Of a DNA stretch of 64,000 nt, positions 56,542-64,000 are shown one piece after another. Origin of the DNA: JBDZUZ01 sp040255445 (GTDB taxonomy: Bacteria; Planctomycetota; Phycisphaerae; Phycisphaerales; UBA1924); assembly GCA_040255445.1 (NCBI GenBank), contig JBDZUZ010000002.1, forward strand, positions 15,964 through 79,963, written 5' to 3'. Position numbers and translations under genes: made by a program. Every line of letters begins with the position of its first letter. The stretch's first letter is position 1. The notes under the pieces are model-generated. The model searched no databases. It was given only the letters and a program-made list of their open reading frames with translations, and was not told where the DNA came from.

Positions 56542-56814
56542 ATGAGGACGACGATCGACATCCACGGCCCGCTTCTCGATCGAGCTAAGGCACTCGCGGC
56601 ACAGACGGGACGTCGCCTGGCCGACATCGTGAACGATGCGCTCGCGGAAATGCTGAACCGTCACGAGCAGCCCCCCGAGAAGCCGGAGGGCCGCATCAAG
56701 CTTCCGACGTTCGGCGGTTCCGGCTTCGTGCCCGGCATCGATCCACGCTCCAATGCGAGCTACTACGAGGCGATGGAAGAGCGCCCTTCGCAGCAGGAGC
56801 CGCGCGACCGCTGA
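56542..56814 (+). CDS. VapB-like ribbon-helix-helix antitoxin
   Basis: A 90-residue protein. The first 40 residues (MRTTIDIHGPLLDRAKALAA, then RRLADIVNDALAEML) match the ribbon-helix-helix DNA-binding domain of VapB antitoxins; the rest is a Pro/Glu-rich toxin-binding tail. It precedes a PIN-domain toxin by 15 bases, the standard antitoxin-first order. ATG 56542 is chosen because of the TACAGT box 7 bases upstream. Autorepression by the toxin-antitoxin complex is expected from the family. Confidence 0.85.
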   Translation: MRTTIDIHGPLLDRAKALAAQTGRRLADIVNDALAEMLNRHEQPPEKPEGRIKLPTFGGSGFVPGIDPRSNASYYEAMEERPSQQEPRDR

Positions 56815-56829
56815 CGGCGGAACAGCGCG

Positions 56830-57273
56830 ATGCGCCCAGGAATGGACCTTCTAGACGTCAACATCCTCGTCGCGGCCCATCGTGTCGATCATCCCGACCA
56901 TGATGCGCTGCGCGCGTGGCTCGAGTCGAGACTCTCCGCTCCGGGAGCGATCGGCATCGCGCCGGACGTGGTCGCTTCCTTCCTTCGCATCGTCACGAAC
57001 CATCGCATATTCCTGCAGCCCACGCCGATGTCAAAGGCGATCGCGTTCGTTGAAGCACTGACGGCTCCAGCGAACTGTGTGCTGATCAAACCCGGACCGC
57101 GGCACTTCAGCCTATTCCTCGATCTATGCCGTGAGCCGAACATCCGCGGCAACCTCGTGCCTGATGCGTACCTCGCGGCGCTCGCGATCGAATCCGGCTG
57201 CCGATTCGTCAGCCGTGATCGTGATTTTGCACGTTTCGCGTCACTGCACTGGTTCGACCCGATTCAGCAATAA
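56830..57273 (+). CDS. VapC-like PIN-domain toxin
   Basis: A 147-residue PIN-domain ribonuclease. Acidic metal ligands are seen in MDLLDVNILVAAHRVDHPDH near the N-terminus, in the central helix region, and in LVPDAYLAALAIESGCRFVSRDRDFARF (Asp residues of the third and fourth positions). Such toxins cleave specific tRNAs or rRNA and are neutralised by the cognate VapB just upstream. Length and order fit a complete, probably functional module. ATG 56830 is chosen; ATG 56842 is the alternative. Confidence 0.87.
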   Translation: MRPGMDLLDVNILVAAHRVDHPDHDALRAWLESRLSAPGAIGIAPDVVASFLRIVTNHRIFLQPTPMSKAIAFVEALTAPANCVLIKPGPRHFSLFLDLCREPNIRGNLVPDAYLAALAIESGCRFVSRDRDFARFASLHWFDPIQQ

Positions 57274-57392
57274 CGTCGGGCGTATCAAGCGTCACGAGAG
57301 TGCTGCTGTGGTCGGTCTTACTGACTGGCCTCGCACGGAACCCGCCGGCCCCCTTGCCTCCACCCCCTCCCCCTCCCACACTACCCCCACGC

Positions 57393-58913
57393 ATGGAAAC
57401 CCCCCTTCTCCTCAACGGCCAGCCCCTCACCATCGCCGATGTCGTCGCCGTCGCCCGCAACGCGCGACGGGTCAAGCTCGGTGATGACGCCCGCAACCGC
57501 ATGCTCGCCGCCCGCAGCGCGGTCGAGCGGGCCCTGACCGATGGCCAGCCGCACTACGGCATCAACACCGGCTTTGGTTCGCTCGCCCGCAAGCGAGTCG
57601 GCGCCGACCAGCTCCGCGACCTCCAGCGGAACCTCGTCCGCTCCCACGCCGCGGGCGTCGGCGAACTCCTTTCCGAAGAGATCGTCCGCGGCGTCATGCT
57701 CCTGCTCGCCGCATCGCTCAGCCGCGGCCTTTCGGGCGCCCGACCCGTTGTCGCCGATCTCCTCATCGACCTGCTCAATGCCGGCATCACGCCGATGGTC
57801 CCCAGCCTCGGCTCGGTCGGCGCTTCCGGCGATCTCGCCCCCCTCGCGCATGTCGGTCTGGTCCTCATGGGCGAGGGCGGCGCGTTCTTCGGCGGCCGGA
57901 AGATGCACGGCGGCGAAGCCCTCGATGTCGCCAAGCTGACAGCGATCGAGCTCGAAGCCAAGGAGGGCCTGGCGATCATCAACGGCACGCACCTGATGGC
58001 CGCGCAGGGCGCTCTCGCCTGCCACGACGCCGAGGAGCTCATCGATCAGGCCGTGATCGCCGCGGCGATGTCGATGGACGCCGCCCGCGGCACCGATGCG
58101 TTTCTCGACGCCCGCATCCACGAGGCCCGCCGCCAGCCCGGCCAGATGCACATCGCCGGACGGCTTCGCGAGGCGCTCGCGGGCAGCACGATCCTGACCT
58201 CGCATGTCGAGAACGACCCCCGGGTTCAGGACCCCTACTCGCTGCGCTGCACGCCGCAGGTGCTCGGCGCCGCCTGGGACGCTCTGAGTTATGTAAAGCA
58301 GTGCGTGGCCAACGAACTCGGCGCCGTCACCGACAACCCGCTCGTCTTCACGACCGGAGACGACTTCGAGGTCATCTCCGCCGGCAACTTCCACGGCATG
58401 CCGCTGGCCATCCCGCTCGACACCCTCGCCGTCGCGATCACGCACATCGCCGGTATCTCCGAGCGTCGCATCTTCTGGCTCCTGAGCGCCTTCGACGCCG
58501 AGAGCCACCTCAAGCCCTACCTGGCGGTCGATCCGGGCGTGAACTCGGGCCTGATGATCGCGCAGTACACCGCCGCGGCGTGCTGCAACGAGGCGATCGG
58601 CCTCTGCAACGCGGCGAGCGTCGCGAATGTCGTGACCAGCGCGGGGCAGGAGGACTACAACTCCTTCGGACCGCGCTCCGCCGCGAAGGCCCGCCGCGTG
58701 ATCGATTTGACGCGACACGTGGTCGCCATCGAGTTCCTCTGCGCCGCCGAGGGAATCGAGCAGCACCGCCCGCTCAAATCGGGCGGTCCCATCGAGACCG
58801 CCCACGCTCGCATCCGCGCTGAGGTCCCCCGCCTCACCGACGACCGCTCCCCCGCCGGCGACATCGCAGCGCTCGAACGGATGCTCCGCCGCCACGAACT
58901 CCGCGGCGAATAG
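57393..58913 (+). CDS. hutH: Histidine ammonia-lyase
   Basis: A 506-residue enzyme converting histidine to urocanate plus ammonia. The Ala144-Ser145-Gly146 triad (SVGASGDLAPLAHV) cyclises into the MIO electrophile. HYGINTGFGSLARKRV, LLAASLSRGLSGARP, VTDNPLVF and CNAASVANVVTSAGQEDYNSFG are family signatures. Length is normal. A polypyrimidine tract lies just upstream, and a weak TTGCCT-17-CACACT pair may be the promoter. It is first of the hut set; hutU follows after 225 bases. Confidence 0.96.
   Translation: METPLLLNGQPLTIADVVAVARNARRVKLGDDARNRMLAARSAVERALTDGQPHYGINTGFGSLARKRVGADQLRDLQRNLVRSHAAGVGELLSEEIVRGVMLLLAASLSRGLSGARPVVADLLIDLLNAGITPMVPSLGSVGASGDLAPLAHVGLVLMGEGGAFFGGRKMHGGEALDVAKLTAIELEAKEGLAIINGTHLMAAQGALACHDAEELIDQAVIAAAMSMDAARGTDAFLDARIHEARRQPGQMHIAGRLREALAGSTILTSHVENDPRVQDPYSLRCTPQVLGAAWDALSYVKQCVANELGAVTDNPLVFTTGDDFEVISAGNFHGMPLAIPLDTLAVAITHIAGISERRIFWLLSAFDAESHLKPYLAVDPGVNSGLMIAQYTAAACCNEAIGLCNAASVANVVTSAGQEDYNSFGPRSAAKARRVIDLTRHVVAIEFLCAAEGIEQHRPLKSGGPIETAHARIRAEVPRLTDDRSPAGDIAALERMLRRHELRGE
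58287..58298 (+). repeat. AT-rich 12-mer AGTTATGTAAAG, copy in hutH
   Basis: Identical to 53365-53376 in proS; here it starts at codon position 1 (Ser-Tyr-Val-Lys). Both copies lie within or next to a GTGC-containing context. Confidence 0.6.
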
Positions 58914-58964
58914 ACACCGCCCGCAAACCTATCCCGACGATTCTGCCGATGCTCACGCAACGGC

Positions 58965-58993
58965 TTGTACAGTCGCCGCGCGGCGGATAGCCT
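58965..58993 (+). promoter_or_regulatory. Sigma-70-type promoter of hutU
   Basis: TTGTAC (58965-58970), a 17-base spacer and TAGCCT (58988-58993) upstream of hutU. The spacer contains the perfect palindrome CGCCGCGCGGCG (58974-58985), a candidate operator. The leader would be about 140 bases. Confidence 0.5.
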
Positions 58994-59138
58994 CAGCAAA
59001 GGGCGGGGAGTTCCCCCTCACGGCCTCCCAACGCTCCAGCATGTGTTCCCTGCACGAAGACGCGTGACACGACACGGAACCGATTCACGAAGGCAACCGT
59101 GTGCACCCGGTTCAGACGCGACCCTCCGGAGACCCCTC

Positions 59139-60905
59139 ATGACCAGCATCGCAACGGCAGACCCGCGCACCCGTTCCAAGGGCGGCGAGGGCGAACCGCG
59201 CGAAGTCCGCGCTCCCCGCGGCACGCAGAAGTCCTGCAAGTCCTGGCAGGCCGAGGCCGCGCTCCGCATGCTCATGAACAACCTCGACCCCGATGTCGCC
59301 GAGAACCCGGCGCAGCTCGTGGTCTACGGCGGCCGCGGCCAGGCCGCCCGCTCCTGGGAAGCCTTCGACGCCATCGTCGAATCGCTGCGCAAACTCGCCG
59401 CGGATGAGACGCTGCTCGTCCAGTCCGGCAAGCCCGTCGGCGTCATCCGCACGCACGAGGACGCCCCGCGTGTCCTGATCGCCAATTCCAATCTCGTCCC
59501 CCACTGGGCGACGCAGGAACACTTCGATGATCTGGCCCGCAAGGGCCTGATCATGTACGGCCAGATGACGGCCGGATCATGGATCTACATCGGGACGCAG
59601 GGCATCCTCCAGGGCACGTACGAGACCTTCGCCGAGTGCGGCCGAATGAAGTTCGGCGGCGATCTCTCCGGCCGCCTCTGCGTCACCGCCGGCTGCGGCG
59701 GCATGGGCGGCGCGCAGCCGCTCGCTGTCACCCTCGCCGGCGGCACATGTCTCATCGCCGATGTCAACCCCGCCGCGCTCCTGCGTCGCCAGCGCGACCG
59801 CTATCTCGATGAGGTCATCACCGACATGGACGCCGCGATCGACGCCGCGGTCACCGCCGCCGCGGAGAAGCGGGCCGTCAGCATCGGCGTCGACTGCAAC
59901 GCCGTCGAGCTCCTGGAGCGGATGATCGAACGCGAGATCACGCCCGATGTCCTCACCGACCAGACCAGCGCCCACGACCCGCTCCACGGGTATGTGCCCC
60001 TGGGCATGACCGCCGCGGAAGCCGACACACATCGCCGCCGCTACCCCGATGAGTACACCCGCTTCAGCATCGACACCATGACGCGCCACGTCGCCGCCAT
60101 GATCGAGCTCCAGAAGCGCGGCGCCGACACCTTCGATTACGGCAACAACATCCGCCAGCGGGCCTTCGACAACGGCCTGGAGAACGCCTTCACGTTCCCC
60201 GGCTTCGTGCCCGCCTACATCCGCCCGCAGTTCTGCCTCGGCCGCGGCCCGTTCCGGTGGGCCGCGCTCTCGGGCGACCCGCGCGACATCTACATCACCG
60301 ACCGCGAGATCATGCGGCTCTTCCCCGCAGATTCGGGCCCATTCGCCCAGCGGCTGCACAACTGGATCCTGGGCTGCCACGCCAACCCCGATGCGCTGCT
60401 CAACGAGCGCTACGACGATTGCGTCCCCCGCTTCGAGTTCCAGGGCCTGCCCGCCCGCATCTGCTGGCTCGGTTACGGCGAGCGGCACAAGGCCGGGCTG
60501 ATGTTCAACGAGCTCGTCGCCAGCGGCCGCGTCAAGGCCCCCATTGTCATCGGCCGCGACCACCTCGACTGCGGCAGCGTTGCGAGCCCCAATCGCGAGA
60601 CCGAGGCGATGAAGGATGGGACGGATGCGATCTCCGACTGGGCGATCCTCAACGCCCTGGTCAACACCGCCAGCGGCGCGAGTTGGGTGAGCTTCCACCA
60701 CGGCGGCGGCGTCGGCATCGGCTTCAGCCAGCACGCCGGGCAGGTGATCGTCGCCGACGGCACGCCCGAGGCCGCCCGCCGCGTCGAGCGGGTTCTGACC
60801 AACGACCCGGCCATGGGCGTCTTCCGTCACGCCGATGCGGGCTACGCCGATGCCCGCCGGTGCGCCGATGAGACCGGCGTCAAGATCCCGCTCCGCGACT
60901 GGTAG
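59139..60905 (+). CDS. hutU: Urocanate hydratase
   Basis: A 588-residue NAD-dependent enzyme adding water to urocanate to give imidazolonepropionate. [20 protein letters not shown] begins the family core at about residue 25; [14 protein letters not shown], the glycine-rich [20 protein letters not shown] (NAD binding) and [16 protein letters not shown] are signatures. The N-terminal extension of about 25 residues is family-atypical and Arg/Glu-rich. ATG 59139 has GGAG 7 bases upstream. Confidence 0.96.
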   Translation: MTSIATADPRTRSKGGEGEPREVRAPRGTQKSCKSWQAEAALRMLMNNLDPDVAENPAQLVVYGGRGQAARSWEAFDAIVESLRKLAADETLLVQSGKPVGVIRTHEDAPRVLIANSNLVPHWATQEHFDDLARKGLIMYGQMTAGSWIYIGTQGILQGTYETFAECGRMKFGGDLSGRLCVTAGCGGMGGAQPLAVTLAGGTCLIADVNPAALLRRQRDRYLDEVITDMDAAIDAAVTAAAEKRAVSIGVDCNAVELLERMIEREITPDVLTDQTSAHDPLHGYVPLGMTAAEADTHRRRYPDEYTRFSIDTMTRHVAAMIELQKRGADTFDYGNNIRQRAFDNGLENAFTFPGFVPAYIRPQFCLGRGPFRWAALSGDPRDIYITDREIMRLFPADSGPFAQRLHNWILGCHANPDALLNERYDDCVPRFEFQGLPARICWLGYGERHKAGLMFNELVASGRVKAPIVIGRDHLDCGSVASPNRETEAMKDGTDAISDWAILNALVNTASGASWVSFHHGGGVGIGFSQHAGQVIVADGTPEAARRVERVLTNDPAMGVFRHADAGYADARRCADETGVKIPLRDW

Positions 60906-60952
60906 CGGTTCGCGATCGGCGCCAACCGTCGTCCGACGCGGCCGCAATCCGC

Positions 60953-60958
60953 TACCGT
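60953..60958 (+). promoter_or_regulatory. Putative -10 box of hutG (leaderless type)
   Basis: TACCGT is followed by 6 bases and the GTG start at 60965. Confidence 0.5.
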
Positions 60959-60964
60959 GGTGGT

Positions 60965-61918
60965 GTGGCACAGATCCCCCACTGCTCACCGCCGTCGTGG
61001 CCTTCGCCTATCGCGTCAACGCGATTCGCTTCGCTCATCCACGCGGTGCCGGTCGGCTGCCGCGTGGCGATCCTCGGCCTGCCCGATGACCTCGGCGTGA
61101 AGCTCAATAACGGCCGCCCGGGAGCTGGCGAAGGCCCCGCCGCGTTCCGCGCTGCGCTCGCGAAGTACGGCGTCGCCGAGCCTGCGGGCTTCGACTGGCC
61201 GCGGGTCTTTGACGCCGGCGATGTGACACCGGCATCCGGCAGCGACGCCGATGCACTTGCCGAAACGCACAGCCGTGTGAGCGAGGCCGCGGAGACGCTC
61301 GCGAAGGAAGGCATGACCGTCGTCGGTATCGGCGGCGGCCACGATCTCACCTTCGCTCTGGTCCGCGGCGTGATCAACGCGTTGGGCCCGCTCGAAGGTA
61401 TCTACTTCGACCCGCATCTGGATGTCCGCGCGGAAGCCGGCTCGGGCATGCCCTTCCGCCGCCTGATCGAAACCTGCGGCGTGAAGCGGCTCACCATCCA
61501 CGGCTTCAATCCGCTTGTGAACGCCAAGGAACACACCAACTGGTTCCTGCAGCACGGTGGCATCCTCGCCGATGTCTGGGTCACGCCCTCCCGCGCGGCG
61601 ATCCCCCGCAATCCCTGCTTCGCCAGCTTCGACATGGATGTGCTCGACGCCGCGCACGCGCCGGGTGTGAGCGCACTCAACCCCTGCGGCTGGACCGTCG
61701 AACGCGGCGCGGCGTGGGCCCACGCCGCGGGCCAGTCGACATCCGTCCGTTGCTTCGACATCATGGAACTCAGCCCAAAGCATGACGATCAGGGCCGCAC
61801 CGCCCGTGTCGCAGCGCACCTCTTCCTCTCCTTCCTCCGCGGCTGGTCCGAACGGCCGCAGGAGCGAGCCAGACCCGGCGATGTGACCTCAAGCCCCCCA
61901 TCCGGAACCACGCGATGA
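60965..61918 (+). CDS. hutG: Formimidoylglutamase-type ureohydrolase
   Basis: A 317-residue binuclear manganese enzyme of the arginase/agmatinase superfamily. Metal ligands are in VVGIGGGHDLTFALV (His), YFDPHLDVRAE (Asp, His, Asp) and ASFDMDVLDAA (Asp, Asp). Its position between hutU and hutI indicates formimidoylglutamate as substrate, giving glutamate and formamide. The motif DPHLD replaces the more common DAHxD, and the C-terminus carries a disordered Arg/Pro/Ser tail. GTG is chosen by the TACCGT box. It overlaps hutI by ATGA. Confidence 0.87.
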   Translation: MAQIPHCSPPSWPSPIASTRFASLIHAVPVGCRVAILGLPDDLGVKLNNGRPGAGEGPAAFRAALAKYGVAEPAGFDWPRVFDAGDVTPASGSDADALAETHSRVSEAAETLAKEGMTVVGIGGGHDLTFALVRGVINALGPLEGIYFDPHLDVRAEAGSGMPFRRLIETCGVKRLTIHGFNPLVNAKEHTNWFLQHGGILADVWVTPSRAAIPRNPCFASFDMDVLDAAHAPGVSALNPCGWTVERGAAWAHAAGQSTSVRCFDIMELSPKHDDQGRTARVAAHLFLSFLRGWSERPQERARPGDVTSSPPSGTTR

Positions 61919-63129
61919 CGCTCCTGATCAAGAACGCCCGCGTCGTCACCCTCGCCGCGGGCCCGCGCCCCCGCCGCGGCAAGGACCTTCGCGAACTCGC
62001 GGTCATGCCCCGCGCCGATGTTCTGATCGATCGCCACGAGATCATCGACTGCGCTGAGCACATCGAGGCCCGCGCCGACCGCACCCTCGACGCCGCCGGC
62101 CGCGTCATCATGCCGGGCTTTGTCGACTGCCACACGCACGCCTGCTGGGCCGGCGACCGCATCGCCGAGTGGGAAGAGCGTCTCGCCGGCGCTACCTACC
62201 TCGCGATCCTCGCCAAGGGCGGCGGCATCATGTCGACCGTTCGTGCCGTCCGCGCAGCATCGCAGGACGACCTCACCCGATCGCTCATCACCCGCCTCGA
62301 CCGAATGCTCGCCGCGGGCGCCACCACCATCGAGGTCAAGTCCGGCTACGGAATCACCACAGCCGACGAGCTCAAGATGCTCGAAGCCGCTCGCGCGGCG
62401 GCCCCCGCCTTCCGCGGCACGCTCCGCGCCACCGCACTCCTCGGACACGCCCTCGACCCCGAGCAGCCCAACCTCATCAACACCACGATCAACGACACGC
62501 TGCCGGAGGTCTCGAAGGCCTTTCCCGGCATCGCCATCGACGCCTACTGCGAGAAGGGCGCGTGGGACCTCGCCGCGTGTCAGCGACTCTTCGAAGCTGC
62601 CGCAAAGGCCGGTCACTCTTGCCGCGTGCACGCAGACCAGTTCAACAGCCTGGGTATGACGCCGTGGGCAGCGCGGCACAACTTCCGCTCCGTCGATCAT
62701 CTCGAGGCCTCGACCCCCGCCGATCTGGACGCCCTCGCTGCATCCGACACCGCCGGCGTCATGCTCCCCATCTGCGGGCTCCACCTGGACGACCGCTATG
62801 CCCCCGGCCGCAAATTCATCGATGCCGGCGGCATCCCCGCACTCGCCACCAACTGCAACCCCGGCTCGGCCCCCAGCGTCTCGATACCCCTCGCAATCGC
62901 GCTCGCCGTCCGCAAATGCGGCCTGACCCCCGCCGAAGCGATCACCGCCGCGACCGTCAACGCCGCGTGGGTGCTCCGCATGACCGACCGCGGCACGATC
63001 GCCCCGGGTCAACGCGCCGATGTCATCATGCTCGCCTCGTCCGATGAACGATCGCTCGCGTTCGAGCTCGGCGGCTCGCCGGTCGAAGGCGTGATCGCCG
63101 GCGGCTCGGTCGTTCGCTGGCCCGACTGA
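61915..63129 (+). CDS. hutI: Imidazolonepropionase
   Basis: A 404-residue amidohydrolase that opens the imidazolone ring to formimidoylglutamate. The metal-binding DCHTHACWAGDRIAEWE, IEVKSGYGITTADELKML, CRVHADQFNS and the late ALATNCNPGSAPS are HutI signatures. It starts inside the hutG stop (ATGA). Its last 121 bases overlap the antisense zinc-ribbon gene. With hutH, hutU and hutG it completes histidine degradation to glutamate. Confidence 0.95.
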   Translation: MTLLIKNARVVTLAAGPRPRRGKDLRELAVMPRADVLIDRHEIIDCAEHIEARADRTLDAAGRVIMPGFVDCHTHACWAGDRIAEWEERLAGATYLAILAKGGGIMSTVRAVRAASQDDLTRSLITRLDRMLAAGATTIEVKSGYGITTADELKMLEAARAAAPAFRGTLRATALLGHALDPEQPNLINTTINDTLPEVSKAFPGIAIDAYCEKGAWDLAACQRLFEAAAKAGHSCRVHADQFNSLGMTPWAARHNFRSVDHLEASTPADLDALAASDTAGVMLPICGLHLDDRYAPGRKFIDAGGIPALATNCNPGSAPSVSIPLAIALAVRKCGLTPAEAITAATVNAAWVLRMTDRGTIAPGQRADVIMLASSDERSLAFELGGSPVEGVIAGGSVVRWPD

Positions 63130-63680
63130 GTCGACCGCTCCACCGCCGCCGCCCGCACGACGACGACTTCCGCCCCCCGCGGCGGCTCGCGGTCCCACCC
63201 CGCGCCGCACTCCGGGCAGGTCACATACCCGTCCGCCTCTTCCTCCAGTTCCGCCAGCGCATAGGTGCACGACGGGCACAGCCCGATCGCGATCATCTGC
63301 CGCTGCACGCGGTATAGCTCCCGACGGGCGCACGCCAGGATCGACAGCCCCACCGTGACGCTCACCAGGATGATCGACGAACTGATCGGGCTGAAGAGCG
63401 TCACGGCCAGCGCAAAGGGCCCCACCCGGAACACCGCGTAAACCAGCCCGCACAGCACCAGGATCACCAACGCGACCCGCCCCGCCGGCCCCCGCCACAG
63501 CACATCCCACAGCCACCCGAGGATCGCGACGGCCGCCGGCCCGATCTCGATCCGCTCCCCCGCGGTCCCATCACGCCGCACCAGCGGCGGCACCCAGATG
63601 AAGTGGGTCCGGGTCACACGGCCTCGATCATCGGTAGTCCGCAGTCTCAGCACAGCAGTCACTTCGCCGCCCCCGGCCAT
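63009..63680 (-). CDS. Membrane protein with zinc ribbon
   Basis: A 223-residue protein with two to three hydrophobic helices (about 45-60, 68-85, 88-112), then a zinc ribbon (IGLCPSCTYALAELEEEADG, then VTCPECGAGWD) and a Ser/Thr/Pro-rich, probably disordered C-terminus. I do not recognise a family. The ATG at 63680 starts MAGGGEVTAVLRLR. The last 40 codons lie antisense to the end of hutI; the low-complexity tail there suggests that the reading frame was extended into hutI after loss of an earlier stop. Confidence 0.65.
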   Translation of the reverse strand: MAGGGEVTAVLRLRTTDDRGRVTRTHFIWVPPLVRRDGTAGERIEIGPAAVAILGWLWDVLWRGPAGRVALVILVLCGLVYAVFRVGPFALAVTLFSPISSSIILVSVTVGLSILACARRELYRVQRQMIAIGLCPSCTYALAELEEEADGYVTCPECGAGWDREPPRGAEVVVVRAAAVERSTQSGQRTTEPPAITPSTGEPPSSNASDRSSDEASMMTSAR

Positions 63681-63742
63681 CGGGTGTCAGGGTGCACGAC
63701 ATTCGTCCGGAGAGCCCGCTCCCGACCACGCCCCCGCGGTCG

Positions 63743-63748
63743 TAACAT
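63743..63748 (+). promoter_or_regulatory. Putative -10 box of the aminopeptidase-like gene
   Basis: TAACAT is followed by 7 bases and the ATG at 63756. Confidence 0.5.
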
Positions 63749-63755
63749 CCGCCGC

Positions 63756-64000
63756 ATGCGTATCCAGCCCACTCTACCCCCCCCACTGCCCCCCGCCGCG
63801 GCCGACAACGCCTACGCCGCCGCCCAGCGCGTGGTGGAGACCCACCGGGCCCTCGCCGCCTGGCTGCGGCACGGGATGACCCTCGACCAGATCGACCTTT
63901 TCGTCGCCGAGACGCTCTCCAAGCTCGGAGCCCGCTCCAAGTCGGAGGCCAAGCGGGTTCTTAGGAAGACAATGAAGCGTTGCAACTCCTTGGCTCACAG
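63756..64000 (+). CDS. Methionine aminopeptidase-like, partial N-terminus
   Basis: The first 81 codons are visible before the right edge. After a Pro-rich start (MRIQPTLPPPLPPAADNAY), AAQRVVETHRALAAWLRHGM and TLDQIDLFVAETLSKLGARS match the N-terminal helices of type I methionine aminopeptidases (M24), which would normally continue with a conserved Cys-Phe/Pro-Tyr stretch. Instead the frame continues KSEAKRVLRKTMKRC with a marked drop in GC. The gene may be interrupted at about 63935, or the end of the window may be joined sequence. The catalytic domain is not in view. Confidence 0.5.
   Translation, partial: MRIQPTLPPPLPPAAADNAYAAAQRVVETHRALAAWLRHGMTLDQIDLFVAETLSKLGARSKSEAKRVLRKTMKRCNSLAH

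Noticed and set aside
57350..57392. Polypyrimidine tract before hutH as a regulatory structure
   Set aside because: A C-rich run in GC-rich DNA; no inverted repeat or known motif, so noted only as low complexity.

Overview
The window is a dense, high-GC bacterial chromosome segment with very short intergenic gaps. It shows no rRNA, tRNA, CRISPR array, prophage or recognisable insertion sequence. The gene content points to the phylum Planctomycetota, most likely class Phycisphaerae. The clues are two GroEL paralogs around one GroES, a pseudopilin with the C-terminal H-X9-DG signature, the HpnC/D/E squalene route, and many TANNNT boxes 6-8 bases before a start codon. The assignment is an inference from gene content; no 16S gene is present.

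Layout. Positions 1-1264 (minus): a lipoprotein cut by the window edge, a DUF2752 membrane protein and a lone nuoA. Positions 1444-8492 (plus): a protein-quality-control block with a sigma-54-type promoter, groL1, groES, groL2, a CPCC-type Cys-rich gene, dnaJ, grpE, an FmdB-type zinc ribbon gene and acpS. Positions 8512-15294: two envelope proteins (HEAT-like, SPOR), an AMP-forming ligase, a thioredoxin-fold protein and the guaA-yjbQ-GNAT operon. Positions 15425-19525 (plus): a small lipoprotein, an RsbW-like ATPase, a STAS protein, an MlaE-type permease, then ribH-nusB-ftsY.

Positions 19530-31331 (mostly minus): a MASE1 hybrid histidine kinase, fusA, an O-antigen-ligase-like protein, a WecA-type transferase, a YwaF-like membrane protein, rlmN and ispH. 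Divergent from ispH, hpnC-hpnD-hpnE (31427-34583) overlap by four bases each and convert farnesyl diphosphate to squalene; ispH supplies the isoprenoid precursors. Positions 34801-44261: a small membrane-anchored protein with a pseudopilin, an M20 dipeptidase, a large exported membrane protein with an ABC ATPase, and a prolyl oligopeptidase fused to a heavy-metal-associated domain. Positions 44363-55912: a second hybrid kinase, an MFS transporter, fabH, an S10-type carboxypeptidase, a degenerate QueC-like protein, proS, a GNAT protein and an exported helical protein.

Positions 55913-57273 form a small accessory pocket. It has an AT-rich stretch, a short orphan gene, a 42-base near-copy of part of hutH and a VapBC-type toxin-antitoxin pair. 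Positions 57393-63129 carry the complete histidine-utilisation set hutH-hutU-hutG-hutI (histidine to glutamate). The window ends with a zinc-ribbon membrane protein overlapping hutI antisense, and the N-terminus of a methionine-aminopeptidase-like gene whose sequence changes character in its last 60 bases.

The observations most worth following up are the near-perfect sigma-54 promoter before groL1, the recurrent leaderless-type promoter arrangement, the peptidase-HMA fusion, the ATPase-STAS-MlaE cluster, the QueC-like protein without catalytic motifs, and a 12-base AT-rich word shared by proS and hutH in different reading frames. I did not find a clearly new multi-gene defence or mobile system.
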